DNA of 64,000 nucleotides from Shewanella indica (GCF_002836975.1 NZ_NIJK01000047.1:186001-250000), one strand, 5' to 3'. Positions 22,417 to 31,862 are shown, numbered from the stretch's first letter. Notes: a model not told the origin generated them from the letters alone. Numbers and translations are program-made.

Positions 22417-23748
22417 TTGTCCAGCCTGAGCTTTGATTTCGCCCCCGACTTTCGCCCTCTGGCTGCAAGAATGCGCCCGGCGACGCTGGAGCAATACGTC
22501 GGTCAACAACATCTGCTGGGACCAGGGCAACCGCTGAGACTGGCACTGGAAGCAGGCAAGGCCCATTCCATGATGTTCTGGGGGCCGCCGGGTACCGGAA
22601 AGACCACACTGGCAGAGCTGGTCGCTCATTATGCCAACGCTCACGTGGAACGAATATCTGCGGTCACATCCGGGGTGAAAGAGATCCGCTCGGCGATAGA
22701 ACATGCCAAAAATGTGGCGCAATCGCGCGGCCAGCGCACCTTGCTGTTTGTCGATGAGGTGCACAGATTCAACAAGAGCCAGCAGGATGCTTTTCTGCCT
22801 TTTATTGAAGATGGCACTGTGATTTTTATCGGCGCCACCACAGAAAACCCTTCGTTTGAAATCAATAACGCTTTGCTTTCCAGGGTGCGGGTTTATCTGA
22901 TTAAGCGTCTCGATGAAGACGAGATTGCTACCATAGTGACCCAGGCGCTCGCTGATGAAGAGCGTGGCCTTGGCAAACGCAGGTTGCAGATGCCGCAGGA
23001 GCTGATGGCCAAGTTGGCGACTCTCGCCGATGGTGATGCCCGCAAGGTTCTCAACCTGGTGGAGCTGATGAGTGACATGCTGCCGGATGGCGGTAGTTTT
23101 ACCGAGGCCATGCTGGTGCAGGTAGCCGGTGAACAGTTGGCGGGGTTTGATAAGAATGGCGATCAATATTACGACCTGATCTCTGCCGTGCACAAATCGA
23201 TTCGCGGCTCGGCGCCGGATGCGGCGCTCTATTGGTTTTGTCGTATGCTGGAAGGGGGCTGCGATCCCCTGTATGTCGCAAGACGCCTGCTGGCGATAGC
23301 CTCTGAAGATGTGGGGAATGCCGATCCTACTGCAATGACAGTCGCTCTCAACGCCTGGGACTGTTTCCACCGGGTCGGCCCGGCAGAGGGCGAGCGTGCC
23401 ATCGCGCAGGCGATTGTTTATCTGGCCTCGGCGCCCAAGAGTAATGCGGTGTATACAGCCTTTAAGGCGGCCAGACAACTGGCCCGGGAAACCGGCCAGC
23501 AGCCTGTTCCCATGCATTTGAGAAACGCGCCGACCGAACTGATGAAATCCATTGGTGCCGGTGAAGGCTATCGTTATGCTCATGATGAGGCCAATGCTTA
23601 CGCCGCCGGTGAATGTTATTTCCCCGAAGCCTTGGCCGAGAGTCGTTTTTATTATCCGACTGAGCGGGGATTCGAGAAACGGATCCGCGATAAGTTGGCG
23701 CAGCTTTGCCAGCTCGACCGCCAAAGTGAGAACAAAAGGTATGATTAA
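22417..23748 (+). CDS. rarA: replication-associated recombination protein A (AAA+ ATPase)
   Basis: Clamp-loader-like ATPase acting at stalled forks. The 443 residues carry [16 protein letters not shown], Walker [10 protein letters not shown] (about residue 51), [16 protein letters not shown] (Walker B and sensor) and the C-terminal MgsA/WHIP segment [15 protein letters not shown]. The start is TTG at 22417, two bases after the lolA stop. Its last eight bases overlap crcB. Confidence 0.95.
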   Translation: MSSLSFDFAPDFRPLAARMRPATLEQYVGQQHLLGPGQPLRLALEAGKAHSMMFWGPPGTGKTTLAELVAHYANAHVERISAVTSGVKEIRSAIEHAKNVAQSRGQRTLLFVDEVHRFNKSQQDAFLPFIEDGTVIFIGATTENPSFEINNALLSRVRVYLIKRLDEDEIATIVTQALADEERGLGKRRLQMPQELMAKLATLADGDARKVLNLVELMSDMLPDGGSFTEAMLVQVAGEQLAGFDKNGDQYYDLISAVHKSIRGSAPDAALYWFCRMLEGGCDPLYVARRLLAIASEDVGNADPTAMTVALNAWDCFHRVGPAEGERAIAQAIVYLASAPKSNAVYTAFKAARQLARETGQQPVPMHLRNAPTELMKSIGAGEGYRYAHDEANAYAAGECYFPEALAESRFYYPTERGFEKRIRDKLAQLCQLDRQSENKRYD

Positions 23749-24115
23749 TCTGACCGTTGTCGCCCTTGGCGGTGCAACCGGCGCAGTTTTGCGCTACCTG
23801 ATATCGATATTTGTGCTCCAGCTATTTGGCAGTGGTTTTCCTTTTGGTACACTGGTTGTTAATGTACTTGGCTCATTTCTGATGGGGATGATCTATGCAC
23901 TGGGAGAACTCAGTCATATCAGCCCTGAGATCAAGGCGCTGGTCGGTGTCGGATTTCTTGGAGCACTGACAACCTTCTCGACTTTCTCAAATGAAACCTT
24001 ACTGCTGATACAGGGAGGTGAGTTGCTAAAGGCATTTCTGAATGTGGCGTTGAACCTGGGACTGTGCCTGGCCATGGTTTATTTGGGACAACTGCTGATT
24101 TTTTCACGCGTATAA
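23741..24115 (+). CDS. crcB: fluoride exporter CrcB/Fluc
   Basis: 124-residue membrane protein with four predicted helices; as a dual-topology dimer it forms a fluoride channel. [28 protein letters not shown] and [15 protein letters not shown] are the family motifs, with the conserved Asn and Phe-box residues. The ATG at 23741 overlaps the end of rarA by 8 bp, so translation is coupled. No fluoride riboswitch is expected because the gene is inside an operon. Confidence 0.95.
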   Translation: MINLTVVALGGATGAVLRYLISIFVLQLFGSGFPFGTLVVNVLGSFLMGMIYALGELSHISPEIKALVGVGFLGALTTFSTFSNETLLLIQGGELLKAFLNVALNLGLCLAMVYLGQLLIFSRV

Positions 24116-25420
<1,305 letters not shown>

Positions 25421-25433
25421 TGGGTGAGGTCAT

Positions 25434-25556
25434 ATGGATAAAGGTCAGCGCTACCTGCGCTGGCTTGCCTACGTGGCCGTCATCGCAGTTTTTTCTGCCC
25501 TGTTTTTAGCCACGCTCGGCAAGGCAGCCATGCTGGTATATGAGAATTTAAAATAG
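25434..25556 (+). CDS. small single-pass membrane peptide, 40 residues
   Basis: A short frame 13 bp after serS: MDKGQRYLRWLAYVAVIAVF, then a hydrophobic run to about residue 35 and the end MLVYENLK. There is one predicted membrane helix (about 11-30) with positive residues before it, giving an N-in topology. GAGG at 25425-25428 provides a ribosome site, and a terminator follows 15 bp after the stop, so it sits neatly inside the serS transcription unit. I do not recognise a family; the gene call rests on composition, ribosome site and placement. Confidence 0.5.
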   Translation: MDKGQRYLRWLAYVAVIAVFSALFLATLGKAAMLVYENLK

Positions 25557-25570
25557 TTATTCTGCATAGT

Positions 25571-25598
25571 AAAAAGCCCCGAAGTTCGGGGCTTTTTT
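25571..25598. terminator. terminator between serS unit and tusE
   Basis: The arms AAAAAGCCCCGAA and TTCGGGGCTTTTTT form a near-perfect stem with A and T runs on both sides, serving both convergent units. Confidence 0.92.
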
Positions 25599-25618
25599 GT
25601 GTGCGAAATCGAGTTGCT

Positions 25619-25957
25619 CTAAATACACTTGGCCGGTTTGGGCAACCCGGCAATCTTGGTTGCCTGCTTGGCCGGCCCCATAGGGAACAGGGTGTAGAGG
25701 TACTTGGAGTTGCCTTTCTCCGGCCCCAGCGCCTGGCCGATTGCCTTGACCAAAACCCGGATAGCCGGGCTGGTCTTGTATTCAAGATAAAAGTGACGCA
25801 CAAAGTTAACCACTTCCCAATGGGCAGCGGTCAGCTCTATATCTTCACCTGCGGCGATAACGGGCGCCAGCTCGGGCGTCCAATCGGAAACCTGCTTCAA
25901 GTACCCTTGAGGATCGGTCGCTATCTGCTTGTCATTGAATTGAATGAAATCTACCAC
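25619..25957 (-). CDS. tusE: sulfurtransferase TusE (DsrC family)
   Basis: Last carrier in the Tus relay: it takes persulfide sulfur from TusBCD and hands it to MnmA for 2-thiouridine at tRNA wobble U34. The 112 residues end in PKPAKCI, with the conserved penultimate cysteine that carries sulfur. [40 protein letters not shown] is typical DsrC. There is one C-terminal Cys only, as in TusE rather than respiratory DsrC. It overlaps tusB by 7 bp. Confidence 0.93.
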   Translation of the reverse strand: MVDFIQFNDKQIATDPQGYLKQVSDWTPELAPVIAAGEDIELTAAHWEVVNFVRHFYLEYKTSPAIRVLVKAIGQALGPEKGNSKYLYTLFPMGPAKQATKIAGLPKPAKCI

Positions 25958-26232
25958 GAAATAACCTTTGTATGAGCCAATGTCAGCGCTACCAGCGCCG
26001 GATAATCCAACTGTTCATAATTACCAAGAAAGTCTTCTAGCCCGCGGGCCTTAACATCATCAGCCACCAGCACCACTTTAAATGGTGATAGCGCCATGGC
26101 CCATTGACGTTTCAGCAGGGCGCTTACTGCATCGCCGGCCAGCAGAAACACATCTGTCTTACCGGCATATCTCAGTGCGCAGGACAGCGCAGTATCGCGC
26201 GCCGCCGATGTTTGTATTTGGTGTAATATCAT
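25951..26232 (-). CDS. tusB: sulfurtransferase complex subunit TusB (DsrH family)
   Basis: 93-residue member of the TusBCD heterohexamer: [36 protein letters not shown] is the DsrH-type start. Position in a tight tusD-tusC-tusB-tusE series (1- to 7-bp overlaps) supports the call more than sequence alone, since TusB is poorly conserved. Confidence 0.9.
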   Translation of the reverse strand: MILHQIQTSAARDTALSCALRYAGKTDVFLLAGDAVSALLKRQWAMALSPFKVVLVADDVKARGLEDFLGNYEQLDYPALVALTLAHTKVISW

Positions 26233-26588
26233 CAGAAAACCATGACCTCATCGGCATCAAGCAGAGTCTGTCGGATCTGCTCGTTATCACAAATGGTGGC
26301 AGGAATAACCAGTTCGGTGCGGCCAAGTCCCAATTCCTGCAGCGATTGCTTGCAGACCAGCACAGTGTCTATGTCATAGAGCGGCAGCGCACCTAAGGTG
26401 GCGATATAATCCTTGCAGCCGATAAGCTCAGGTTGCTGCTGCTTCAGCAGCGTAAGCACGCCTTCATCGGTAAATATCAGGCTCACCTCTTGCTCGAAAC
26501 TGGCGCTCAGCAGCGCCAGATCCAGGCCTTCGCGCCCGGAAGCCGAACCATGCGGAGCCCGGCGAAAAATAATGGCTATTTTCTTCAT
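26232..26588 (-). CDS. tusC: sulfurtransferase complex subunit TusC (DsrF family)
   Basis: 118 residues with the DsrF-type start KKIAIIFRRAPHGSASGREGLDLALLSASFEQEVSLIF. It is the structural subunit between TusB and TusD. It shares one base with each neighbour, so the set is translationally coupled. Confidence 0.92.
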   Translation of the reverse strand: MKKIAIIFRRAPHGSASGREGLDLALLSASFEQEVSLIFTDEGVLTLLKQQQPELIGCKDYIATLGALPLYDIDTVLVCKQSLQELGLGRTELVIPATICDNEQIRQTLLDADEVMVF

Positions 26589-26977
26589 TAAAAACTCACC
26601 AGACGATCACTCTTTTCAAGCCCGGTGACCAACTCGCCAAGCCCTCCCATGGTAAAGCCAGCGGCCAGATTGGCACTCGCTTTGGCGTTGTCCTTGGCAT
26701 CCTGTGCTGAAAGCACACCGCGGCGCAGGGCGGCAGAGACGCAGTTCACCAGATTAAGCTGCCACTCCTTTGCCAACTGTTGCCATGCGGCAGTTAAGTC
26801 CAATTCGTCCGATGCCGGCGCGCATAGGGCATTGGACTGACTTACGCCGTCCTGATAAAAGAATACGCAGTGAACCTCATGGCCCGCTTGCAGCGCAGCC
26901 CGAGTATATTTGAGTGCATGGAAGCCGGCCGCCGGGCCGTAGACACTGCCATTCACCATAATAATAAGTTTGCTCAT
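26588..26977 (-). CDS. tusD: sulfurtransferase complex subunit TusD (DsrE family)
   Basis: 129 residues. TusD is the catalytic subunit that accepts sulfur from TusA; the conserved cysteine lies in LNLVNCVSAALRRGV (about residue 79). SVYGPAAGFHALKYTRAALQAGHEVHCVFFYQDGV matches DsrE. It leads the tusDCBE operon. Its start is odd: the ATG comes a few bases after the T run of the yccA terminator, with no Shine-Dalgarno sequence better than GG. tusA is not in the window. Confidence 0.93.
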   Translation of the reverse strand: MSKLIIMVNGSVYGPAAGFHALKYTRAALQAGHEVHCVFFYQDGVSQSNALCAPASDELDLTAAWQQLAKEWQLNLVNCVSAALRRGVLSAQDAKDNAKASANLAAGFTMGGLGELVTGLEKSDRLVSF

Positions 26978-26980
26978 ACC

Positions 26981-27013
26981 AAAAAAAATGACCCTGAATT
27001 AGGGCCATTTTAA
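26981..27013 (-). terminator. terminator of yccA, abutting tusD
   Basis: On the minus strand, AAAATGGCCCT and AGGGTCATTTT form a stem with one mismatch, followed by eight T. The T run ends four bases before the tusD start codon. Confidence 0.85.
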
Positions 27014-27035
27014 CCTATTTTCCATCCCGTGGGGA

Positions 27036-27695
27036 TCAGTCATCGCCACCAACACCCATAAGGTGCAGCAGGCTGATAAACAGGTTAAGGAAATCCAGAT
27101 ACAAGGCGATGGTGGCGCGGATATAGTTGGTCTCACCACCATTAACGATACGGCTGGTATCAAACAGGATAAAACCTGTCATCAGCAGGGCGATACCCGC
27201 ATTGACCGCCATAAATACTGCGCCGTTACCGACAAATATATTGATCACTGCTGCGGCAATGACGACCACCAGACCAGCAATCAAGAAGCCGCGCATAAAG
27301 GAAAAATCTTTCTTGGTGGTCACGGCATAGGCCGACAGGGCGACGAAGATGGCTGATGTCAGACCAAAGGCCTGAATAATCAGCTCAGGACCGTTACTCA
27401 TGCCGGCGTAATGGTTGAGGATATAACCCAGAGACGCACCTTCCATACCGGTAAAGGCAAATACCCAAAAGATCCCGGCAGCGGAATCGGCTTTTCTCAG
27501 AGTAACGAACAGCAACACCAAGCCACCGATGGAAAGTCCCAGTGACATCATGGGGCCGATTCCCATCGCCATGGCGATGGCGGCACATACGGCTGAAAAC
27601 CCTATGGTCATTGCCAGCAGCATGTAGGTGTTTCTGAGCATTTTGTTCACTTCCATAGTGGAAGTTTGGCTCGAATAAAGGGTTTGCTGAGTCAT
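27036..27695 (-). CDS. yccA: Bax inhibitor-1/YccA family membrane protein
   Basis: 219 residues, seven predicted membrane helices from about residue 22 to the end. It resembles E. coli YccA, a substrate and modulator of the FtsH protease at the inner membrane; the family includes BI-1 proton/calcium-leak proteins. The start at 27695 (MTQQTLYSSQTSTMEVNKML) follows GGAGA; an upstream start 19 codons earlier has no such site. GMEGASLGYILNHY and the C-terminal LYLDFLNLFISLLHLMG are family motifs. Confidence 0.92.
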   Translation of the reverse strand: MTQQTLYSSQTSTMEVNKMLRNTYMLLAMTIGFSAVCAAIAMAMGIGPMMSLGLSIGGLVLLFVTLRKADSAAGIFWVFAFTGMEGASLGYILNHYAGMSNGPELIIQAFGLTSAIFVALSAYAVTTKKDFSFMRGFLIAGLVVVIAAAVINIFVGNGAVFMAVNAGIALLMTGFILFDTSRIVNGGETNYIRATIALYLDFLNLFISLLHLMGVGGDD

Positions 27696-27841
27696 TTGCT
27701 TCTCCGAAGGTTGACTGACATAGCCAGGGTTAATGGCCCGGCTAGTTTCCATGTTAGAGCAGCTTAAACCTTATATGGTTCCGCTGCAGGTTTCCTGTTA
27801 TAGATTGTGCCATTAAACACTGAATCTTTTATGAATTAAAG

Positions 27842-28744
27842 TCAGGCGAGCCACTCTCTGTGCAGTTTTTCGGTATCGCCCAGATAATCCAGTACCCATT
27901 TGAGCGCCGGTGACATCTTATTGGCATTCCAAGCCAGACAGCAGGAACTGGCCGGTAGCGGCGTTGCTAACTGTTTTTCCACCAAGGCTCCGGCGCGAAT
28001 AAAGGGGCTGGCAAGGTGTACCGGCATATAGCCTATCCCCAAGCCTTCACGGAAACAGTTGATGGCCCGGATCCAATCCGGCACCACCAAGCGGCGCTGA
28101 TTGTCCAGCAACCAGGTGTGGCGCTTGGGGATCTCTCTGGAAGTATCGTCCAGGCAAATAGAGGGGAAGGGCCTGAGCTCTTCATCCTCCAGTGGCCGGT
28201 CGATGTCTGCCAATGGGTGAGACTTGCTCACCAAAAATGCCCACTCGATGTCGCCCATGTCTCTGTGATGATAGGCGCCGCCGACCGGAATGGCGGTGGT
28301 CGCACCTATGGCAACATCGCTGCGCCCGGTAGACAAGGCTTCCCAAACACCGTTGAACACCTCAATGCGAATGATCAGCTCCACATCGGTGAAGTGGCGA
28401 TAGAAGTCGGCAATCAGCACACTGATCCTGTCTGCCCTGACTATGTTATCCAAAGCGATGGACAGCGTCGGTTGCCAACCATTGGCCACCCGCTGGGTTT
28501 CCCGTTTCAGATCGTCCAGTTGCTTGAGCATGATCCTGGCTTCCTTGACGAAGTGAGTTCCGGCGGGCGTCAAACTGACGCTGCGGTGATGGCGTTCAAA
28601 CAGCACAACCCCCAGCTCTTCCTCAATCTGCTTAATGGCATAACTCACGGCGGAGGGCACCTTGTGCAGCTTGTTGGCTGCGGCGGTGAAACTGCCAAGG
28701 TGAGAAACAATATCGATAAGTTGTAACGACTGTTCAGAAAGCAT
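27842..28744 (-). CDS. punR: LysR-type regulator PunR (YdhB)
   Basis: 300 residues: N-terminal winged helix-turn-helix (about 1-60, LIDIVSHLGSFTAAANKLHKVPSAVSYAIKQIEEELGV) and a two-lobed effector domain. The VPSAVSY motif and the divergent DHA1 exporter identify it as the PunR type, known in E. coli as the activator of the purine-nucleoside exporter PunC. The start at 28744 follows AAGGAA; the frame is open 30 codons further up without similarity. Confidence 0.88.
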   Translation of the reverse strand: MLSEQSLQLIDIVSHLGSFTAAANKLHKVPSAVSYAIKQIEEELGVVLFERHHRSVSLTPAGTHFVKEARIMLKQLDDLKRETQRVANGWQPTLSIALDNIVRADRISVLIADFYRHFTDVELIIRIEVFNGVWEALSTGRSDVAIGATTAIPVGGAYHHRDMGDIEWAFLVSKSHPLADIDRPLEDEELRPFPSICLDDTSREIPKRHTWLLDNQRRLVVPDWIRAINCFREGLGIGYMPVHLASPFIRAGALVEKQLATPLPASSCCLAWNANKMSPALKWVLDYLGDTEKLHREWLA

Positions 28745-28789
28745 GGCGATTCCTTGCTGTGAGAATATTTGAAGGCATAAGTCAAAAAT

Positions 28790-28797
28790 AAACGTTT
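28790..28797. promoter_or_regulatory. AAACGTTT palindrome between punR and punC
   Basis: The central AAACGTTT of the PurR consensus is present in the divergent promoter region, but the flanks (AT and CA) match poorly. Given the purine-export context it may be a PurR- or PunR-related site; this is a weak inference. Confidence 0.3.
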
Positions 28798-28872
28798 CAC
28801 CTCGATAGAGCAAGGCTTTAGACTGCATCGGCATTCATATTACTTTTATCTTAAGTTGTAACCAGGTTGTAT

Positions 28873-30114
28873 ATGACTCTTAAATATTTCATGTTTTTAT
28901 GCTATCTCGCGCTTCTGAGCATGTTGGCTTTCATCGCGACCGACATGTATCTCCCAGCATTCAAAGCAATTGAAAGCTCTCTTGATGCCAGCGCTTCTCA
29001 AGTAGCCATGTCCTTGACCTCTTTCCTGGCCGGATTGGCCTTGGGGCAACTGCTCTACGGCCCTCTGGTGCAGCGTTTCGGTAAACGCAACTCACTGCTC
29101 GGTGGTTTAGCGCTGTTTGCACTGGCGACAGTCTGTATAGGTTTCAGTGACAATATTATCATGCTCAACTGTGCCCGTTTCTTCCAGGCGATTGGCGTCT
29201 GCAGTGCTGCCGTCATTTGGCAGGCTTTGGTGGTAGAGCAGTATGATGCCAAAGACTCACAGCGCATTTTCTCCAACATCATGCCCTTGGTGGCCTTGTC
29301 ACCGGCATTGGCGCCCATTCTCGGCGCCAAGGTGCTTGGGCATCTGGGCTGGGAAGCGATATTTTTCATTTTGGCAGCGACGGCAACGGCATTGATGGCA
29401 TTGACCATGGTGTTGGTTAAGCCGGCAAGCGAAGGCTCGGCCAAAGCTGAAGAAAAAGTGGCTTACAAGACCTTTTTTAACAACACAGGTTATTTGGGCA
29501 ATGTACTCATCTATGGTGCATGTTCCGGGGCTTTCTTCGCCTACCTGACACTCTGGCCGATAGTGATGGAACAGCACGGTTATGAAGCAGATGCCATAGG
29601 TTTAAGCTTTATTCCGCAAACCATCATGTTTATCGTCGGTGGCTATGCCAGCAAGTTGCTTATCCGCAGGGTAGGCAGTGAGATGACGCTTAAACTGTTG
29701 CTGGCGCTGTTTGGTTTGTGTGTGTTGGCGATAGCCTTGGCGACTTTGGTATTCAAGGCGCAAACCATCTATCCATTGCTAATTGCGTTTTCTGTACTGG
29801 CCGCGGCCAATGGTGCCATTTATCCGATAGTGGTTAACAGTGCGCTGCAACATTTCAGCCAGTGCGCCTCCAAAGCGGCCGGTCTGCAAAACTTTTTACA
29901 GATCACCTTGGCATTCGGAGCATCAAGCCTGGTTGCTGTGTGGGCCACGGCCGGGGAAACTGCTATTGCCTGGGGGATCCTGGGGTGCAGTGTGCTGGTA
30001 TTTGCTGGCTATAAACTGCGTCAGTTTGCCGACTGGTCGCAGGTGAGGGCAGGTTTTACCAAGCCGGATCCGGCGCGTTTGGCAATGCATGCAGAAGAAA
30101 CACCTAAGGACTGA
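28873..30114 (+). CDS. punC: purine nucleoside exporter PunC (MFS, Bcr/CflA family)
   Basis: 413 residues with twelve predicted membrane helices. The Bcr-type motif TDMYLPAFKAIESSL lies in helix 1, motif A-like LLYGPLVQRFGKRNSLLGG follows helix 2, and ARFFQAIGVCSAAVIWQALV and IMPLVALSPALAPILGA match E. coli PunC (YdhC) closely. It is divergent from punR, as in E. coli. It would export purine nucleosides across the inner membrane. The ATG at 28873 is preferred to a TTG six bases upstream. Confidence 0.9.
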   Translation: MTLKYFMFLCYLALLSMLAFIATDMYLPAFKAIESSLDASASQVAMSLTSFLAGLALGQLLYGPLVQRFGKRNSLLGGLALFALATVCIGFSDNIIMLNCARFFQAIGVCSAAVIWQALVVEQYDAKDSQRIFSNIMPLVALSPALAPILGAKVLGHLGWEAIFFILAATATALMALTMVLVKPASEGSAKAEEKVAYKTFFNNTGYLGNVLIYGACSGAFFAYLTLWPIVMEQHGYEADAIGLSFIPQTIMFIVGGYASKLLIRRVGSEMTLKLLLALFGLCVLAIALATLVFKAQTIYPLLIAFSVLAAANGAIYPIVVNSALQHFSQCASKAAGLQNFLQITLAFGASSLVAVWATAGETAIAWGILGCSVLVFAGYKLRQFADWSQVRAGFTKPDPARLAMHAEETPKD

Positions 30115-30155
30115 GTGCAGATTGAGCAAATAGATAAGACCATGACATTTTCTAC

Positions 30156-30182
30156 TTTACAGTCTCAGACGCTCACTATAGT
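30156..30182 (+). promoter_or_regulatory. probable promoter of tRNA-Ser
   Basis: TATAGT (30177-30182) is a good -10, 13 bp before the mature tRNA end. TTTACA (30156-30161) could be the -35, though the 15-bp spacing is short. Confidence 0.5.
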
Positions 30183-30195
30183 ATTTGCAGCGTTC

Positions 30196-30286
30196 GGAGG
30201 GGTGGCAGAGTGGTTGAATGCACCGGTCTTGAAAACCGGCATGGGTTTATAGCCCATCCAGGGTTCAAATCCCTGCTCCTCCGCCA
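30196..30286 (+). tRNA. tRNA-Ser(UGA)
   Basis: 91 nt including encoded CCA. The acceptor GGAGGGG pairs with CTCCTCC (one G-T) before G-CCA. The anticodon stem CCGGT/ACCGG holds the 7-nt loop CTTGAAA with anticodon TGA at 30230-30232. A long variable arm (class II tRNA) and T-arm CAGGG-TTCAAAT-CCCTG follow. It is intact and followed by its own terminator, then by six degenerate partial copies. Confidence 0.97.
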
Positions 30287-30297
30287 TATTCAGAGAT

Positions 30298-30326
30298 GCC
30301 CGCCTGTGCGAACAGGCGGGCTTTTT
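30298..30326 (+). terminator. terminator of tRNA-Ser
   Basis: A perfect 10-bp GC-rich stem (GCCCGCCTGT with ACAGGCGGGC), a GCGA loop and five T. Related hairpins end each of the six downstream repeat units. Confidence 0.95.
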
Positions 30327-30337
30327 CGTATCTTATT

Positions 30338-30365
30338 TTGATGATTGCTATTAGCCAGGTATAGG
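30338..30365 (+). promoter_or_regulatory. candidate promoter inside the array spacer
   Basis: TTGATG, 16 bp, then TATAGG (30338-30343 and 30360-30365) give a 4/6 plus 4/6 sigma-70-like pair ahead of repeat 1. The same two hexamers and spacing recur in the spacers before repeats 2-6. Both could be conserved simply because the units are recent duplicates. Confidence 0.35.
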
Positions 30366-31221
30366 CGGTTAGCGGATTGCCGGGTTTATAGCACCGTCAT
30401 GCAGGGTTCAAATCCCTGCTCCTCCGCCATATTCAGAGAAGCCCGCTTGTGCAAACAGGCGGGCTTTTTAGTATCTGAGTTTTGATGATAGCTATTAGCC
30501 AGGTATAGGCGGTTAGCGGATTGCCGGGTTTATAGCACCGTCATGCAGGGTTCAAATCCCTGCTCCTTTGCCATATTCAGAGAAGCCCGCTTGTGCAAAC
30601 AGGCGGGCTTTTTCGTATCTTATTTTGATGATTGCTATTAGCCAGGTATAGGCGGTTAGCGGATTGCCGGGTTTATAGCACCGTCATGCAGGGTTCAAAT
30701 CCCTGCTCCTTTGCCATATTCAGAGAAGCCCGCTTGTGCAAACAGGCGGGCTTTTTCGTATCTTATTTTGATGATTGCTATTAGCCAGGTATAGGCGGTT
30801 AGCGGATTGCCGGGTTTATAGCGCCGTTATGCAGGGTTCAAATCCCTGCTCCTTTGCCATATTCAGAGAAGCCCGCTTGTGCAAACAGGCGGGCTTTTTC
30901 GTATTTGAGTTTTGATGATAGCTATTAGCCAGGTATAGGCGGTTAGAGGATGGTGGGTTTATAGCGCCGTCATGCAGGGCTCAAATCCCTGCTCCTTTGC
31001 CATATTCAGTGAAGCCGGCTTGTGCAAACAGGCGGGCTTTTTAGTATCTGAGTTTTGATGATAGCTATTAGCCAGGTATAGGCGGTTAGCGGATTGCCGG
31101 GTTTATAGCGCCGTCATGCAGGGTTCAAATCCCTGCTCCTTTGCCATATTCAGTGAAGCCGGCTTGTGCAAACAGGCGGGCTTTTTCATTTTTTGATTAA
31201 GCAATAATGACGCCGATGGAT

Positions 31222-31252
31222 TAATGCCGTTCACATTAAGTGAACGGCATTA
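31222..31252. repeat. perfect 13-bp inverted repeat after the array
   Basis: TAATGCCGTTCAC and GTGAACGGCATTA (31222-31234 and 31240-31252) flank a 5-base loop. No T tract follows at once; it may cap the bcp 3' end or mark the array boundary. Confidence 0.7.
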
Positions 31253-31354
31253 CGCATTGCGGACTTTTTTAGTATTTCAGGCTCGGAGCTACAGAACTTA
31301 GGTTAGCTATGTAGCAAGTGCCGGCAATAGAAGCCGGCAAACTAGCCACGGGAT

Positions 31355-31822
31355 TTATCCCTTGAGATAGTTCAGCACCACTTGATGGTGATCTTTGGTC
31401 TTGAACTTGTCGAATCTGTGGCTGATGGTGCCGTCCTGGTCAATCAGAAAACTCAGGCGGTGCAGACCATCATAAACTTTGCCCATAAATTTTTTCTCGC
31501 CCCAGACGCCGAAGGCATCGGCTACTGCGTGATCTTCATCGCTGAGCAGAGTGAAGTTGAGCTCATGCTTATCGATAAACTTGCCCAGTCTCGCCACGGG
31601 ATCAGTGCTTATTCCAAGCACGGTTACATTGAATTCGTCCAGTTCCGTCTTGCTGTCTCTGAGACCACAGGCTTGCACTGTGCAGCCCGGCGTCATCGCC
31701 TTGGGGTAGAAGTACACCAGTACCCGGCCTTTTTTCAGGCAATCTTGCAGTGAAACATTTTCATCGTTTTGGTTTTTAAGGGTGAAGAGTGGCGCTTTAT
31801 CGCCTGCATTTAAGGTGTTCAT
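31355..31822 (-). CDS. bcp: thioredoxin-dependent thiol peroxidase (peroxiredoxin Q)
   Basis: 155-residue peroxiredoxin that reduces peroxides using thioredoxin. The peroxidatic Cys47 and resolving Cys52 lie in AMTPGCTVQACGLRD. The start at 31822 (MNTLNAGDKAPLFTL) follows AAGGAT; the frame is open 21 codons upstream into the gcvR gap. It lies 40 bp after gcvR, the same operon order as in E. coli. Confidence 0.95.
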   Translation of the reverse strand: MNTLNAGDKAPLFTLKNQNDENVSLQDCLKKGRVLVYFYPKAMTPGCTVQACGLRDSKTELDEFNVTVLGISTDPVARLGKFIDKHELNFTLLSDEDHAVADAFGVWGEKKFMGKVYDGLHRLSFLIDQDGTISHRFDKFKTKDHHQVVLNYLKG

Positions 31823-31862
31823 GCGTTCAATCCTTTTGATCTTTATTTGGTATAAGTGGGAT

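Larger units (their letters stand above)
30287..31188 (+). repeat. tandem array of six tRNA-Ser 3'-fragment repeats, 143/144 bp period
   Basis: After the tRNA gene, six copies of its 3' part (variable-arm base, T-arm, acceptor 3' strand, CCA) occur at 30382-30429, 30526-30573, 30669-30716, 30812-30859, 30955-31002 and 31099-31146, with start-to-start spacings of 144, 143, 143, 143 and 144. Each is followed by a short linker, a GCCCGC...GCGGGC terminator hairpin with T run, and (except the last) a conserved ~70-bp spacer. The first copy keeps the tRNA end CTCCTCCGCCA; copies 2-6 read CTCCTTTGCCA. The 5' half of the tRNA is missing from every copy, so none can be a working tRNA. The design recalls the rtT repeats behind E. 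coli tyrT. Confidence 0.95.

Noticed and set aside
22411-23724. 437-codon open frame antisense to rarA
   Set aside because: It exactly shadows rarA; the product is rich in Arg, His and Gln with no domain.
30287-31188. CRISPR-like regular repeats
   Set aside because: The units are 143/144 bp with no unique spacers: the whole unit repeats, and it contains tRNA and terminator sequence. No cas genes are nearby.
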